Assembly: GCF_037024155.1 (NCBI RefSeq)
Contig: NZ_JAYKTS010000023.1
Location: forward strand, 1-63,977
Direction: 5' to 3'
Source: Bacillus sp. 2205SS5-2
Lineage (GTDB): Bacteria > Bacillota > Bacilli > Bacillales > Bacillaceae_K
DNA length: 63,977 nt
Made by a program: the position numbers and the translations under genes. Below are positions 32,301 to 41,197 of this stretch, one piece after another. Every line of letters starts with the position of its first letter. Positions within the stretch are counted from its first letter, which is position 1. Below the pieces are notes generated by a model that was not told the origin of the DNA, searched no databases, and was given only the letters and a program-made list of their open reading frames with translations.

Positions 32301-33446
32301 ATGTGGGAGATATTAGCTTTGCCATTTTTAGCATTTGGAGCAGCGCTCATTCCTAGTAAAAAAACTGATTTAAAGAAAATAGATGAAGTGTTCGAGAATA
32401 TGGATATTTGTATAAAAAAAGGTGAGTCAATTATGTACCCTAAATTGAGAAATAAAAAGCAATCAGAAACCCATTCTACCTACAGTTACTCATTACCTAA
32501 CGGCTTACCTTCTGACAAGGTTGAAGTGGCTAAAATCGCAATCTGTGAGGCTTTAAAAAAAGAAATAGACATTGAATATAAAGGGATTCTTTTGATTCGT
32601 GCATACAAAAATAAACTCCCTGACAAGTGGAAATACGATGAAGGATTGATAAGGGAGAAAACTTGGGAAGTACCAATTGGAAAAAATCATGAGGGAATCT
32701 TATACCATGATTTTGACAAGTACCCTCACATGCTAATTGGAGGTGTCACAAGATTTGGAAAAACAGTTTTTATGAAGAACATTTTTAACACACTTTTGAT
32801 AAATCAACCTGCAAACAGTAAATTTTACTTTCTCGATCTTAAAGGTGGTCTTGAGTTCTCAAAATATCTCGGCTTACCTCAAGTCAAAGGTGTAGCTTCA
32901 GATGTATATGAAGCAGTTTCGCTACTGGATGAAATAATTTATCTGGTAAAAGAGCGAGAAAAATTATTTAAACAAAATGGTTGGACTAATGTTGTGGACT
33001 CTCCAATAAAGGAAAGAATCTTTGTCATAGTTGATGAAGGAGCAGAATTATCCCCTAAAATTGTTCAAGGGGAAAAGAAAAAATATGCTGAAGCATGTCA
33101 GTCAGCGCTCTCAGAAATTGCAAGGATCGCTGGTGGGCTTGGTGTTAGATTAGTGTATGGAACGCAATATCCGACAAAAGAGGCTGTTCCGATGCAAATA
33201 AAAATGAACATTGTCGCTCGTGTTTCGTTTGTTTGTGCAGCTCAAATAGCAAGTAGAGTATTACTTGATGAGATTGGCGCAGAGAGTTTACCTGCTATAC
33301 CTGGCAGAGCAATCTATAAAATTGAGAAAAATAGAATTGTGCAAGCGCCATATATCGATGACAAGATGATGTTTAAAATGATGGAGGAGGCGAAAGTTGA
33401 TGATATCCAAACAGGAACGAATCGAGAAGTTATTGACCACAATTGA
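32301..33446 (+). CDS. FtsK/SpoIIIE-like DNA translocase
   Basis: 381 residues with AGGAGG upstream. The N-terminus has one hydrophobic segment (LALPFLAFGAALIP). The ATPase has Walker A GGVTRFGKT near residue 150 and Walker B IFVIVDEGAEL near 240. Shorter than FtsK and with no gamma domain. Similar translocases occur in Bacillus phages and conjugative elements next to Replic_Relax proteins, as here. It probably moves or loads phage DNA; the exact step is unknown. Confidence 0.85.
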   Translation: MWEILALPFLAFGAALIPSKKTDLKKIDEVFENMDICIKKGESIMYPKLRNKKQSETHSTYSYSLPNGLPSDKVEVAKIAICEALKKEIDIEYKGILLIRAYKNKLPDKWKYDEGLIREKTWEVPIGKNHEGILYHDFDKYPHMLIGGVTRFGKTVFMKNIFNTLLINQPANSKFYFLDLKGGLEFSKYLGLPQVKGVASDVYEAVSLLDEIIYLVKEREKLFKQNGWTNVVDSPIKERIFVIVDEGAELSPKIVQGEKKKYAEACQSALSEIARIAGGLGVRLVYGTQYPTKEAVPMQIKMNIVARVSFVCAAQIASRVLLDEIGAESLPAIPGRAIYKIEKNRIVQAPYIDDKMMFKMMEEAKVDDIQTGTNREVIDHN

Positions 33447-34053
33447 CTTGTTGGGAGTGGCTACGATTAAACAGTTGATGCAGATACATGACTTAAAAAG
33501 CTATCGTAACGCAGCAAGGATTATTAGTGATACATTGTCACCATTTTTAAATCAAACCTACTACAATAAGCAAAAAATATTTTACTTAAATAAAGATGGA
33601 AGAGAGTTAATTGGATCAAATAAGGAGATAAAGAAGTCCCCAATTATAGAGCACACTTTACTGAGGAATGAAGTGTATTTGTATTGTCAATGTCCTCGTG
33701 ATTGGCGAGTGGAATGTAGGTTGGAGAGTAAGCAAAAAAACCTTAATCTGAAAGCAATTCAAGTCAGTGGATTGAAACCAGCGAATAGTTTAAAAGTAGT
33801 CGCAGACGCTGTATACGCAAAGAATGGCTATGTCTATTTCATTGAGGTAGACAATATGCAAACGATGCTGGAGAATCAAAAGAAGGTGGAAAAGTATGCT
33901 GAAATAATACCGAAAATTCGAGATCAGTTTAACAATGCTTGTCCGATATTGTGTGTTTATACAACAACAGATACACGAAAAAAGAAGTTTGCGGAGATGC
34001 TGCAGAAGAAAGGAATTAGGCATGAGGTTAGAACTTTTGGGGAGATAAACTAG
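33400..34053 (+). CDS. Replication-relaxation (Replic_Relax) family protein
   Basis: 217 residues from ATG 33400 (GAGGAGG upstream), overlapping the translocase end by 47 bases. An N-terminal winged helix (IDLLGVATIKQLMQIHDLKS) and a nuclease-like core (KVVADAVYAKNGYVYFIEVD; LCVYTTTDTRKKKFAEML) fit the Replic_Relax family, named from plasmid replication and relaxation proteins. In the D..E-V-D pattern the acidic residues could form a nuclease site. Confidence 0.8.
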   Translation: MISKQERIEKLLTTIDLLGVATIKQLMQIHDLKSYRNAARIISDTLSPFLNQTYYNKQKIFYLNKDGRELIGSNKEIKKSPIIEHTLLRNEVYLYCQCPRDWRVECRLESKQKNLNLKAIQVSGLKPANSLKVVADAVYAKNGYVYFIEVDNMQTMLENQKKVEKYAEIIPKIRDQFNNACPILCVYTTTDTRKKKFAEMLQKKGIRHEVRTFGEIN

Positions 34054-34060
34054 AAGTTTT

Positions 34061-34090
34061 GGAAAGTCTTTAATCAGGCTTTCCTTTTTT
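34061..34090 (+). terminator. Intrinsic terminator
   Basis: GGAAAG pairs with CTTTCC, followed by six T residues. Confidence 0.85.
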
Positions 34091-34093
34091 ATT

Positions 34094-34139
34094 TATCAAT
34101 TGATAAAACATTGATTATGTCGTAGTCTTAATATAAAAT
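34094..34139 (+). promoter_or_regulatory. Promoter and dyad before the serine integrase
   Basis: The perfect palindrome TATCAATTGATA (34094-34105) lies just upstream of TTGATT (34111-34116), a 17-bp spacer and TAAAAT (34134-34139). AAAAGGAGAAG then precedes the start at 34165. The integrase can thus be regulated on its own. Confidence 0.6.
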
Positions 34140-34164
34140 AGGATTCCCAAAAAAAGGAGAAGCT

Positions 34165-35973
34165 ATGAATAAAACTAAAGTCGCAGCTTATTGTCGTGTT
34201 AGCACAAATTCCGATGATCAGAAAAATAGTTTTGAAAATCAGAAGAAGTTTTTTGAAAACATGAAAGATGATAAAAAGTATGAGATAGTAAATATCTATG
34301 CTGACGAAGGGATCAGTGGGGTAAGCTTAAAAAAGAGAGAGCAATTTTTGCAGATGATTTTCGATGCAGGGATAGATTTTGAAAAAAGAAAGAACAATTA
34401 CGAGTTCGATGCAGATAACAAGCGAGACTCCAAATTTAGAAAAATATTAATAAAAGACATTTCTAGATTTTCAAGGAATATGGACATCATTCCACTTTAC
34501 CGCAGCTTAGTAAAAAAAGGTGTATCCTTAGTTCTTGTTAATCAGGGCCTTGAACTTTCAAAAGAATCGGATGAATTTTATTTGAACTTATTACTAAATT
34601 TTGCTCAACAGGAAAGTCTAGATCGAGGAGAAAAAGTTCGGTTCGGTCTAAAGGAGAGTGCTAAAAAGGGTAGAATTAAGTTTTCTCGGGACTTATTTGG
34701 CTTTAAGTACATTGCCGAAACGCAAAAAGTGGAAATTGTTGAAGAAGAAGCAAAAATTGTAAGATACATTTTTGACCTCTATGTAAACAAAGAGTTGGGA
34801 GTTAGGAGAATAACACAACTGCTCAAAAAACAAGGACACAAAACACGAGCAGGTAAGTTTTTTGGGAATTCTACAGTCACAAGGATGATTTCGAATCAAA
34901 AATATTGTGGTGACATGGTGTATTTTAGATATGACACCGGCACAGTTTTAAATAAAAATGCAACGTATAAATATCGACCGGAAGAAGAATGGATTGTCCA
35001 TGAAAATTTAATCCCTTCCATCATCCCAAGAGAAATGTTTTATAAGGCTCAAGAGTTAAGAAAAAGCAGAGGGAGTAAGACTGGGAAATTTAGAGGGGTA
35101 AAACACGCTAATACAACTTACTCAAATATAATTATTTGTGGTAATTGTGGAGCATTTTACGGAAGAAATAGTGCAAATGGTGCCTATTTTTTGAACTGTA
35201 TGACTAAAAAGCGTTTTGGAATCACGGAATGCGACTATCCAAACATAAAAGAAGAAGAAATCGATAATTTGATTGACAGAATTTGCAAAAGCTTAATGTA
35301 CAAATTTTTTCTTTACCAAAAAAATGAAAGCCTTGAATTATTGACCAATCTTAAATTAGATTTACTTAAAAAAGCTGAAGAGGAAACACCACCTGAGTAT
35401 TTTCAAAATAAAAAATCCATTCAAAAATTAAGCAATAAAAAAGAAAAACTATTGAGTTTGTACTTAGAGGACACAATCAATAAGGGGACGCTTGATAAAA
35501 AACTAAAGGAAATAAATGAAGAAATAGAAATTATCGAAAATGCACAATTTAAGTTGTCAATGCCTGCTGAAGAAATCAAAGCTCATACATTAAACATCGA
35601 TAAAAGAATAAAAGAATTACAAAACATTCAAATTAAAAAAGTTTTTGAAAAGAAAGAAATAGTTGATTTAATCGACAAGATTGAAATTTCACACGTATAC
35701 AGAAACGCTGATCTAAAAGTTGTTTTCAAATTTGAGCAGACGGTGAATAAAGCTATCACTCTTCTAGACAGTTCTAGAGAAAATGAGGAAATAAAGAAGA
35801 TTACTCCCCCAGCAATTTATTATACTATTAAATTACCAAATAATATTAAACCTAGAATCCCAGAAAATGCTTATGTTTTGAGAGATGGCGTATCCCAAGA
35901 AGAGGTTGATGCAATAATAAAAAAAGATCAGGAAGAAAGAGATGAAAAATATAAGAGACTTGTGAAGGAATAA
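34165..35973 (+). CDS. Large serine recombinase, probable phage integrase
   Basis: 602 residues. The resolvase domain has the catalytic S13 (AAYCRVSTNSD), the arginines in DISRFSRNMD and the QQESLDRGEKVRFGLKESAK helix. The recombinase domain (DLFGFKYIAETQKVEIVEEE, ...KAGKFFGNSTVTRMI) is followed by a zinc ribbon (CGNCGAFYGRN...C...C) and a long coiled coil (about 400-520). It ends 17 bases before attR. Large serine integrases join short att sites that share only a few bases, as seen here at yvrJ. Confidence 0.95.
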   Translation: MNKTKVAAYCRVSTNSDDQKNSFENQKKFFENMKDDKKYEIVNIYADEGISGVSLKKREQFLQMIFDAGIDFEKRKNNYEFDADNKRDSKFRKILIKDISRFSRNMDIIPLYRSLVKKGVSLVLVNQGLELSKESDEFYLNLLLNFAQQESLDRGEKVRFGLKESAKKGRIKFSRDLFGFKYIAETQKVEIVEEEAKIVRYIFDLYVNKELGVRRITQLLKKQGHKTRAGKFFGNSTVTRMISNQKYCGDMVYFRYDTGTVLNKNATYKYRPEEEWIVHENLIPSIIPREMFYKAQELRKSRGSKTGKFRGVKHANTTYSNIIICGNCGAFYGRNSANGAYFLNCMTKKRFGITECDYPNIKEEEIDNLIDRICKSLMYKFFLYQKNESLELLTNLKLDLLKKAEEETPPEYFQNKKSIQKLSNKKEKLLSLYLEDTINKGTLDKKLKEINEEIEIIENAQFKLSMPAEEIKAHTLNIDKRIKELQNIQIKKVFEKKEIVDLIDKIEISHVYRNADLKVVFKFEQTVNKAITLLDSSRENEEIKKITPPAIYYTIKLPNNIKPRIPENAYVLRDGVSQEEVDAIIKKDQEERDEKYKRLVKE

Positions 35974-36002
35974 CATTGACTTTGTAGCCAATAACGTCAG
36001 AG

Positions 36003-36110
36003 GTTGGTTTCCCGATTATTGTCACACTTTATTTGCTTCACCGAATCGAAAAGAAGCTAGAAGATGTGATTACATCCATCCAAACCTTACCGGATAAATT
36101 AAATGGGTGA
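36003..36110 (+). pseudogene. yvrJ: yvrJ family gene, 3' part (attR side)
   Basis: From GTT at 36003 the frame reads VGFPIIVTLYLLHRIEKKLE... and stops at TGA 36110, the conserved C-terminal two thirds of YvrJ. GGT at 36006 matches GGT at 398 on the attL side. Upstream in this frame there is a stop at 35986, so no start is available and the fragment is not translated on its own. Excision of the prophage would restore the gene. Confidence 0.8.
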
Positions 36111-36175
36111 AAAATTCAATCCAGATGACTGAAAGTAAATAAGAGCACAGAAAAATTGCTTATAGAAAAGGCATG

Positions 36176-36212
36176 GCCAAAAACCTTGAAATAGAGGATT
36201 TTGGCTTTTTTT
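36176..36212 (+). terminator. Terminator after yvrJ
   Basis: GCCAAAA (36176-36182) with TTTTGGC (36199-36205), inner CC/GG, then seven T residues. It should end the yvrJ operon transcript in the prophage-free state. Confidence 0.8.
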
Positions 36213-36347
36213 GTATACATATGAAAACACCAAATGTAAAGAATGTAGGTAGAATCATCGACTTTGTTCTTTTCTTCCTTTTCGAAAGGGGAGGAAGAGG
36301 GAAAAAATCTCGTATTTAGTTTTGCCCATTGTGATTCATTCTTTAAG

Positions 36348-36371
36348 GAATATACGTTCTCATGGTAAAAT
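36348..36371 (+). promoter_or_regulatory. Near-consensus LexA box in the sbcD promoter
   Basis: GAAT-ATAC-GTTC (36348-36359) differs from GAACNNNNGTTC at one base. It lies just before an extended -10, TGG-TAAAAT (-10 at 36366-36371). The ribosome site GGGGAGGA follows before 36418. SOS control of sbcDC here is plausible but unproven. Confidence 0.4.
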
Positions 36372-36417
36372 AGGAAACAAGAGAAACAAGAGAAACATGA
36401 GAAAAGGGGAGGATTAA

Positions 36418-37563
36418 ATGAAAATTATTCATACAGCGGATTGGCATTTAGGAAAGCTCGTTCATGGACTTTATATGACGGAGGAGCAGCGGGAGGTATT
36501 GAAGCAGTTTGTCGAATTGGTTCAAGAAGAAAAGCCTGATGCAGTAGTGATTGCTGGTGATTTGTATGATCGAAGCGTACCGCCAACTGCAGCAGTCGAG
36601 CTATTAGATGAAGTATTATTTAAAATCAATGTGGAGCTAAAAACCCCCGTCGTAGCGATTTCAGGCAATCATGATTCCGCTGAACGTCTTCACTTCGGCT
36701 CGTCCTGGTACAAGCATAACCAATTTTATTTACAAGGAAAACTGGACGAATCTTTTACACCATTTCACATTAAGGGAGTAAATTTTTATGGGGTTCCCTA
36801 TGCTGAACCTGGTACAGTGAAGCAAATACTTCAAGATGATAGTATTTCATCACATCATGATGCAATGAAAGCGATTGTTGGAAAAATAGAAGAGTCATTA
36901 AATCCAAATGAAACCAATGTCTTCGTGGGCCATGCGTTTGTTCTGGGCGGAAAAGAAACAGAATCAGAACGAACTCTTTCGGTTGGGGGAACAGGGTGTG
37001 TAGGTGCTGAATTATTTGCTCCGTTTACTTATACAGCACTCGGACATCTTCATAGTCCAGATGCTATTCAGCATCAAACCGTCCGTTATTCAGGTTCACT
37101 GCTTAAATATTCTTTTTCAGAAGCACAGCAACGGAAAAGTGTTTCAATTATCGAATTCGATGACAAGGGCTCGTTTACGAGAGAAGAAAGAAGCCTACAG
37201 CCAAAAAGAGACATGCGAGAAATTGAAGGTCATTTAGAAGAACTCCTATCCCCATCATTCTTTCAATCTCAGAAAGTGGATGATTTTTTAAAGGTCACTT
37301 TGCTCGATCAAGGGTCTCTCTTTGATCCCATAAATAAATTACGGCAGGTCTATCCGAATGTTCTTCATTTGGAACGGAAAATTGAACATATTAACGCCAA
37401 ACAAAAAAAAGTATATTCGGCATCGTTTGATCGGAAAAAATCGGATTTAGATTTATTTCAGCAATTCTATGAAGAAATGACGACCGAAAGGTTTACTGAT
37501 AAAAAGAAACAAACGATGACAAATATTATCCAACAAGCGAAAAGAGAGGTGGAAAGCAGATGA
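36418..37563 (+). CDS. sbcD: Exonuclease subunit SbcD
   Basis: 381 residues. Metallophosphoesterase motifs in order: HTADWHLGK (1-15), AGDLYDR (47-52), GNHDS (83-87), VGHAFVLGG and TALGHLHSP. It is the Mre11-type nuclease that, with SbcC, cuts hairpins and DNA ends blocked by proteins. It overlaps sbcC by four bases (ATGA). Length and motifs match the family. Confidence 0.97.
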   Translation: MKIIHTADWHLGKLVHGLYMTEEQREVLKQFVELVQEEKPDAVVIAGDLYDRSVPPTAAVELLDEVLFKINVELKTPVVAISGNHDSAERLHFGSSWYKHNQFYLQGKLDESFTPFHIKGVNFYGVPYAEPGTVKQILQDDSISSHHDAMKAIVGKIEESLNPNETNVFVGHAFVLGGKETESERTLSVGGTGCVGAELFAPFTYTALGHLHSPDAIQHQTVRYSGSLLKYSFSEAQQRKSVSIIEFDDKGSFTREERSLQPKRDMREIEGHLEELLSPSFFQSQKVDDFLKVTLLDQGSLFDPINKLRQVYPNVLHLERKIEHINAKQKKVYSASFDRKKSDLDLFQQFYEEMTTERFTDKKKQTMTNIIQQAKREVESR

Positions 37564-40500
37564 AACCCCTTCAACTTACCATGCAAGCATTTGGCCCGTA
37601 CGCTGGCGTAGAAAAAATCGACTTTACTGCTTTGGAGAGCCGAACAATGTTTGTGATTTCAGGAAAGACTGGTTCAGGAAAAACGACCATTTTTGACGGG
37701 ATTTCGTTTGCTATTTACGGAAAAGCGAGTGGAGAAGATCGAATTGGTACAGAGTTACGGAGCCAATTTGCAAAAGAGGATATCTCAACCGAAGTGCAAT
37801 TAGTGTTTAGCCTGCGCGGGAAAAAGTATGAGATTCACCGCTCTCCACAACAAGAGAAAAAGAAAGAACGCGGTGAAGGCTATCGAATGGTGAACGCGAA
37901 AGCCGAACTTTATCAGTTTCACGAAAATGGTGAAAAGGAGTTGCTTGCTGCGTCAGTGCGGGATACAGATGAAAAAATCAGTGAAATCATTCAACTTGAT
38001 GCGAACCAGTTTAGACAAATTCTCATGATTCCGCAAGGTGATTTTCGAAAACTATTAACGTCTGATAGTAAGGAGAAAGAACTGATTCTGCAGCGCTTAT
38101 TTCATACAGAGTTTTATAAGGAAATTCAAGAAAAACTTAAGCTACAAGCAAGTGAACTGAAGCAGCAAGTGGAACATTCCATTCAAGAGCGGACTCGTTT
38201 ATTGAAAAACATCATCGTTTCTCATGTGAAGGAACTAGAAGAAAGCTTGCAGGCGGAACATCTTAATGATCGGGAAATTCTATCTTTATTGGAAAATGAA
38301 CTAAAAAAGATGGAGCTTCAATATAGTCAAACGGAAACAGAGAACAAGCTTATGAAACAAAATCGGGATCATCTTCAACAGAAAATCGTAGAAGCAAGAA
38401 ATACCAATCAACAATTTGATCAACGAGAAAGACTCCAAACACGCCTTCTTGAACTTGAAGCAATGAACGAAATTTTCTTAGGAAAAGAAGAAGAAAGAAA
38501 ACTTGCAACGAAAGCGGCAGTGATACAAAAGCAAGATGAATTGTGTTTACGAATGAAAAATGATTTGAATGTGATTGAAAAGAGAGTGCTAGAGCTTCAA
38601 GAAGAAGAGAAAAGAAGTCAAGACTTTCAGCTCAAAGCGGAAACTAGGTATCAAGAACAGGTGAATAAAGAAAGTAATCGCGAAAAAGCCAGGGAAGAGG
38701 TTCATTATTTAAAAAGCTTAGGGGATGATGTCGCTCAATATGCCTTGCAAGCAGCGAGGACAGACCAACTTGAAAAAAAGATCAATCAATTCACCTTGCT
38801 TCAAGAAGAAAAGGATCAATACATACAAGAAATCTCGCAAAAACTTCAAGTGAAGGAAAACGTTCTTCAAAACGAAGGAGATTTAAAGCTTGCCGTAATT
38901 GAGCTTGAAAGAAAAGGAGAGAAACAGGATCAATATAGAAAACGACTAACCCAGTATTCTCAATTGCAGGGAGAATCCCAAGTACTTAAGAGCCAGATTC
39001 AAAAGTATTCAGCGGATTTAAAGCGGCAGAAAGGGATATTGGCGGATCATAAAGGAACGTTGGAATTTCTAGAGAATCAGTGGAAACAAGCGCAAGCCAG
39101 TTTTCTTGCAAAAGGGTTAGGAGAGAATGAGTCATGTCCAGTTTGTGGTTCGACAGATCATCCACATCCGAATATCGATGAAACAGAGCTTCCAAGTGAG
39201 GAAGAATTAACGGAGGCTAAGAGGACCATTGCTTCTCAAGAGGCAGAAACGTCCAATGTAGAACGGAAATGGATTACTCTTCAATCCAATTCAACGGCTC
39301 TTGAAACACGAATGGAGGAAGTAGAACGAGACATACGAGACCAAACCGCTTCTTTTTTACCAGAGTTTACAAAGGAATTGATTAATCAAGCAAATGAAGA
39401 AATGAACAACCTCAAGGTTTCGCAGATGAAGGTGAAACAGGAGATTCAGCAGTTTGAGCAACAAAAAAAAGAAGTTCAGCAATTAAAGGAAGCTGTAACG
39501 AAAGAAGAGGAAAAGCGGGAGGAACTGCGAAAGCAATTCGAAGACCTGAAAACCCAGTATTTAACGCAAAAGGCTTCGTTTGACCAATTAGAGAAAAAAG
39601 TTCCTGAGAACCTTCGAAATCTAGAGGCATTTCAAGCTACTTTTCGAAAAGCAACGGCAAATCAAGATCGTTTGTTAAAGGAATTTGAAGATGCGAAAGA
39701 AAAACGGCAACAGATTACGCAGTCGCTTTCTATTTTGAAAGCGAGACTGTCTGATGCTCGGTCTAACCAAGAAGGAAAATTTGCGGAATTGACTCAAGAG
39801 CGAGATGTATTTAAGGAAATGCTAGAGAGAGAAGGGTTTCAAGGATATAAAGCGTATGCTTCTGCCAAAAGAACCGACGAGCAAGTAAATCAAATCGAAG
39901 TTGAAATTCGTGAATTCCGCGAAGAAAAGCGCTCGGTTCGAGATCAAGTTGAAGTCTTAAATGTTACATTAAATGGCAAAGTCCGGTCTAAGATTGATGA
40001 GCTGATAGAACAATTTTCACTAATGGAAGAAAAGCTGAAGACATTGGCCCAGGATATGATGAACATGAAGCAAATGCTGTTACAAAATAAAAGCATTAAA
40101 TCGTCTGTATTAGAAATGAATAAAAGTTTGAAAGAGCTAGAAGAGACGTACCAAGTGATTGGACACTTAGCAGAAATTTCTCGCGGTCAAAACACACATC
40201 GGATCACGTTTGAGCGCTATGTGTTGGCCTCTTTCTTAGACGAAATTCTCCAAGTAGCAAATGGACGATTAACAAAAATGACGTCAGGAAGGTATCAGCT
40301 TTTGCGAAAAACAGATCGTGCTAGAGGCAATGTTCAAAGTGGATTAGAGCTATTAGTGTTTGACCAATATACTGGACAAGAGCGACATGTAAAAACATTG
40401 TCTGGTGGTGAAAGTTTTAAAGCATCGCTTGCGCTTGCACTCGGTTTAGCAGATGTGGTACAGCAGCATGCGGGTGGTGTTTCACTTGAAACAATATTCA

Positions 40501-40694
40501 TCGATGAGGGATTTGGTACGTTAGATCCGGAATCATTGGATCAGGCGATCGAAGCGTTAATGGATATTCAAAGCAGTGGTCGGTTAGTCGGTATAATTTC
40601 ACACGTACCAGAGCTGAAAGAACGAATTGATGCCAGATTAGAAGTTGAGACAACACAAGTTGGAAGCACGACCAGATTTGAATTTTTGAATTAA
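37560..40694 (+). CDS. sbcC: Exonuclease subunit SbcC
   Basis: 1044 residues. Walker A GKTGSGKTT at 35-43, long antiparallel coiled coils, the zinc hook C526-P-V-C529 at the middle, then ABC signature LSGGESF near 945 and Walker B in IFIDEGFG. It is the Rad50-type ATPase partner of SbcD, bridging and processing DNA ends. Complete length, no lesions seen. Confidence 0.97.
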   Translation: MKPLQLTMQAFGPYAGVEKIDFTALESRTMFVISGKTGSGKTTIFDGISFAIYGKASGEDRIGTELRSQFAKEDISTEVQLVFSLRGKKYEIHRSPQQEKKKERGEGYRMVNAKAELYQFHENGEKELLAASVRDTDEKISEIIQLDANQFRQILMIPQGDFRKLLTSDSKEKELILQRLFHTEFYKEIQEKLKLQASELKQQVEHSIQERTRLLKNIIVSHVKELEESLQAEHLNDREILSLLENELKKMELQYSQTETENKLMKQNRDHLQQKIVEARNTNQQFDQRERLQTRLLELEAMNEIFLGKEEERKLATKAAVIQKQDELCLRMKNDLNVIEKRVLELQEEEKRSQDFQLKAETRYQEQVNKESNREKAREEVHYLKSLGDDVAQYALQAARTDQLEKKINQFTLLQEEKDQYIQEISQKLQVKENVLQNEGDLKLAVIELERKGEKQDQYRKRLTQYSQLQGESQVLKSQIQKYSADLKRQKGILADHKGTLEFLENQWKQAQASFLAKGLGENESCPVCGSTDHPHPNIDETELPSEEELTEAKRTIASQEAETSNVERKWITLQSNSTALETRMEEVERDIRDQTASFLPEFTKELINQANEEMNNLKVSQMKVKQEIQQFEQQKKEVQQLKEAVTKEEEKREELRKQFEDLKTQYLTQKASFDQLEKKVPENLRNLEAFQATFRKATANQDRLLKEFEDAKEKRQQITQSLSILKARLSDARSNQEGKFAELTQERDVFKEMLEREGFQGYKAYASAKRTDEQVNQIEVEIREFREEKRSVRDQVEVLNVTLNGKVRSKIDELIEQFSLMEEKLKTLAQDMMNMKQMLLQNKSIKSSVLEMNKSLKELEETYQVIGHLAEISRGQNTHRITFERYVLASFLDEILQVANGRLTKMTSGRYQLLRKTDRARGNVQSGLELLVFDQYTGQERHVKTLSGGESFKASLALALGLADVVQQHAGGVSLETIFIDEGFGTLDPESLDQAIEALMDIQSSGRLVGIISHVPELKERIDARLEVETTQVGSTTRFEFLN

Positions 40695-40897
40695 TTAACA
40701 ATAGAGAAGGCTGTTTTAGCAAAGTTAGTTACCAATTGGGATTTTTCTTACAATTCACATAAAGTAATAAGGAGAATAAATGAAACTGTTGTGAAAAAAA
40801 TTTCCGCGAGTTTGGGGATAGCTTGAATATGAATAGGTTCTAGTATGAAGTGATTAATCGAAATACATCTGAAAAATAGTTGGGGGAGGTAACAGAA

Positions 40898-41197
40898 ATG
40901 AATACTTTAATTTTTTTTAGTTTGATCCCGATTATAGCAGTAGCATCGTTCTCATGGAGTTGGCACCGGTTACTAGATTTTAATTCGTATCGGAAGCCAC
41001 ATATCGAAGGTACGATCCTCAGTTTTATTATTTTTACTTTGGGTTGCATTTGGTATCTCTTTGTTCAAGAGGATAAGGCAGCAGGAATCGCAGGAATTAT
41101 GTATTACTTCATTGCCTTTTTAGTGATTTTATTTGTGAATGGTTCTATTTTAAAGTCGATATTTGACAAAAAAGTAAAGAAAGATCAACGTCTATGA
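40898..41197 (+). CDS. Small membrane protein upstream of coaW
   Basis: 99 residues from ATG 40898 (GGGAGGT 8 bases upstream). Three membrane segments (LIFFSLIPIIAVASFSW; GTILSFIIFTLGCIWYLFV; GIMYYFIAFLVILFVNG) and a basic tail. It overlaps coaW by four bases, so the two are co-translated, but no functional link is known. A single MITE-like end (GGCTGTTTTAGCAAAG, 40710) lies in the gap before it. Confidence 0.75.
   Translation: MNTLIFFSLIPIIAVASFSWSWHRLLDFNSYRKPHIEGTILSFIIFTLGCIWYLFVQEDKAAGIAGIMYYFIAFLVILFVNGSILKSIFDKKVKKDQRL

Larger units (their letters stand above)
398..36009 (+). mobile_element. Siphophage prophage inserted in yvrJ
   Basis: The element is bounded by attL at 398-401 and attR at 36006-36009, which share only GGTT. 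That is typical of large serine integrases, and one is encoded just inside the right end. It carries HNH, small and large terminase, portal, protease, capsid, connector, tail, lysis, repressor and replication genes in a normal siphophage order, with no broken structural gene seen. All late genes are on the plus strand. The exact crossover dinucleotide cannot be fixed by eye. Confidence 0.9.

Noticed and set aside
32152-32334. Minus-strand frame of 60 codons ahead of the FtsK-like gene
   Set aside because: Its possible starts have no ribosome site and it covers the leader of the translocase gene.
40710-40740. Complete MITE after sbcC
   Set aside because: Only one end (GGCTGTTTTAGCAAAG) is present and no matching right end lies within 250 bases.
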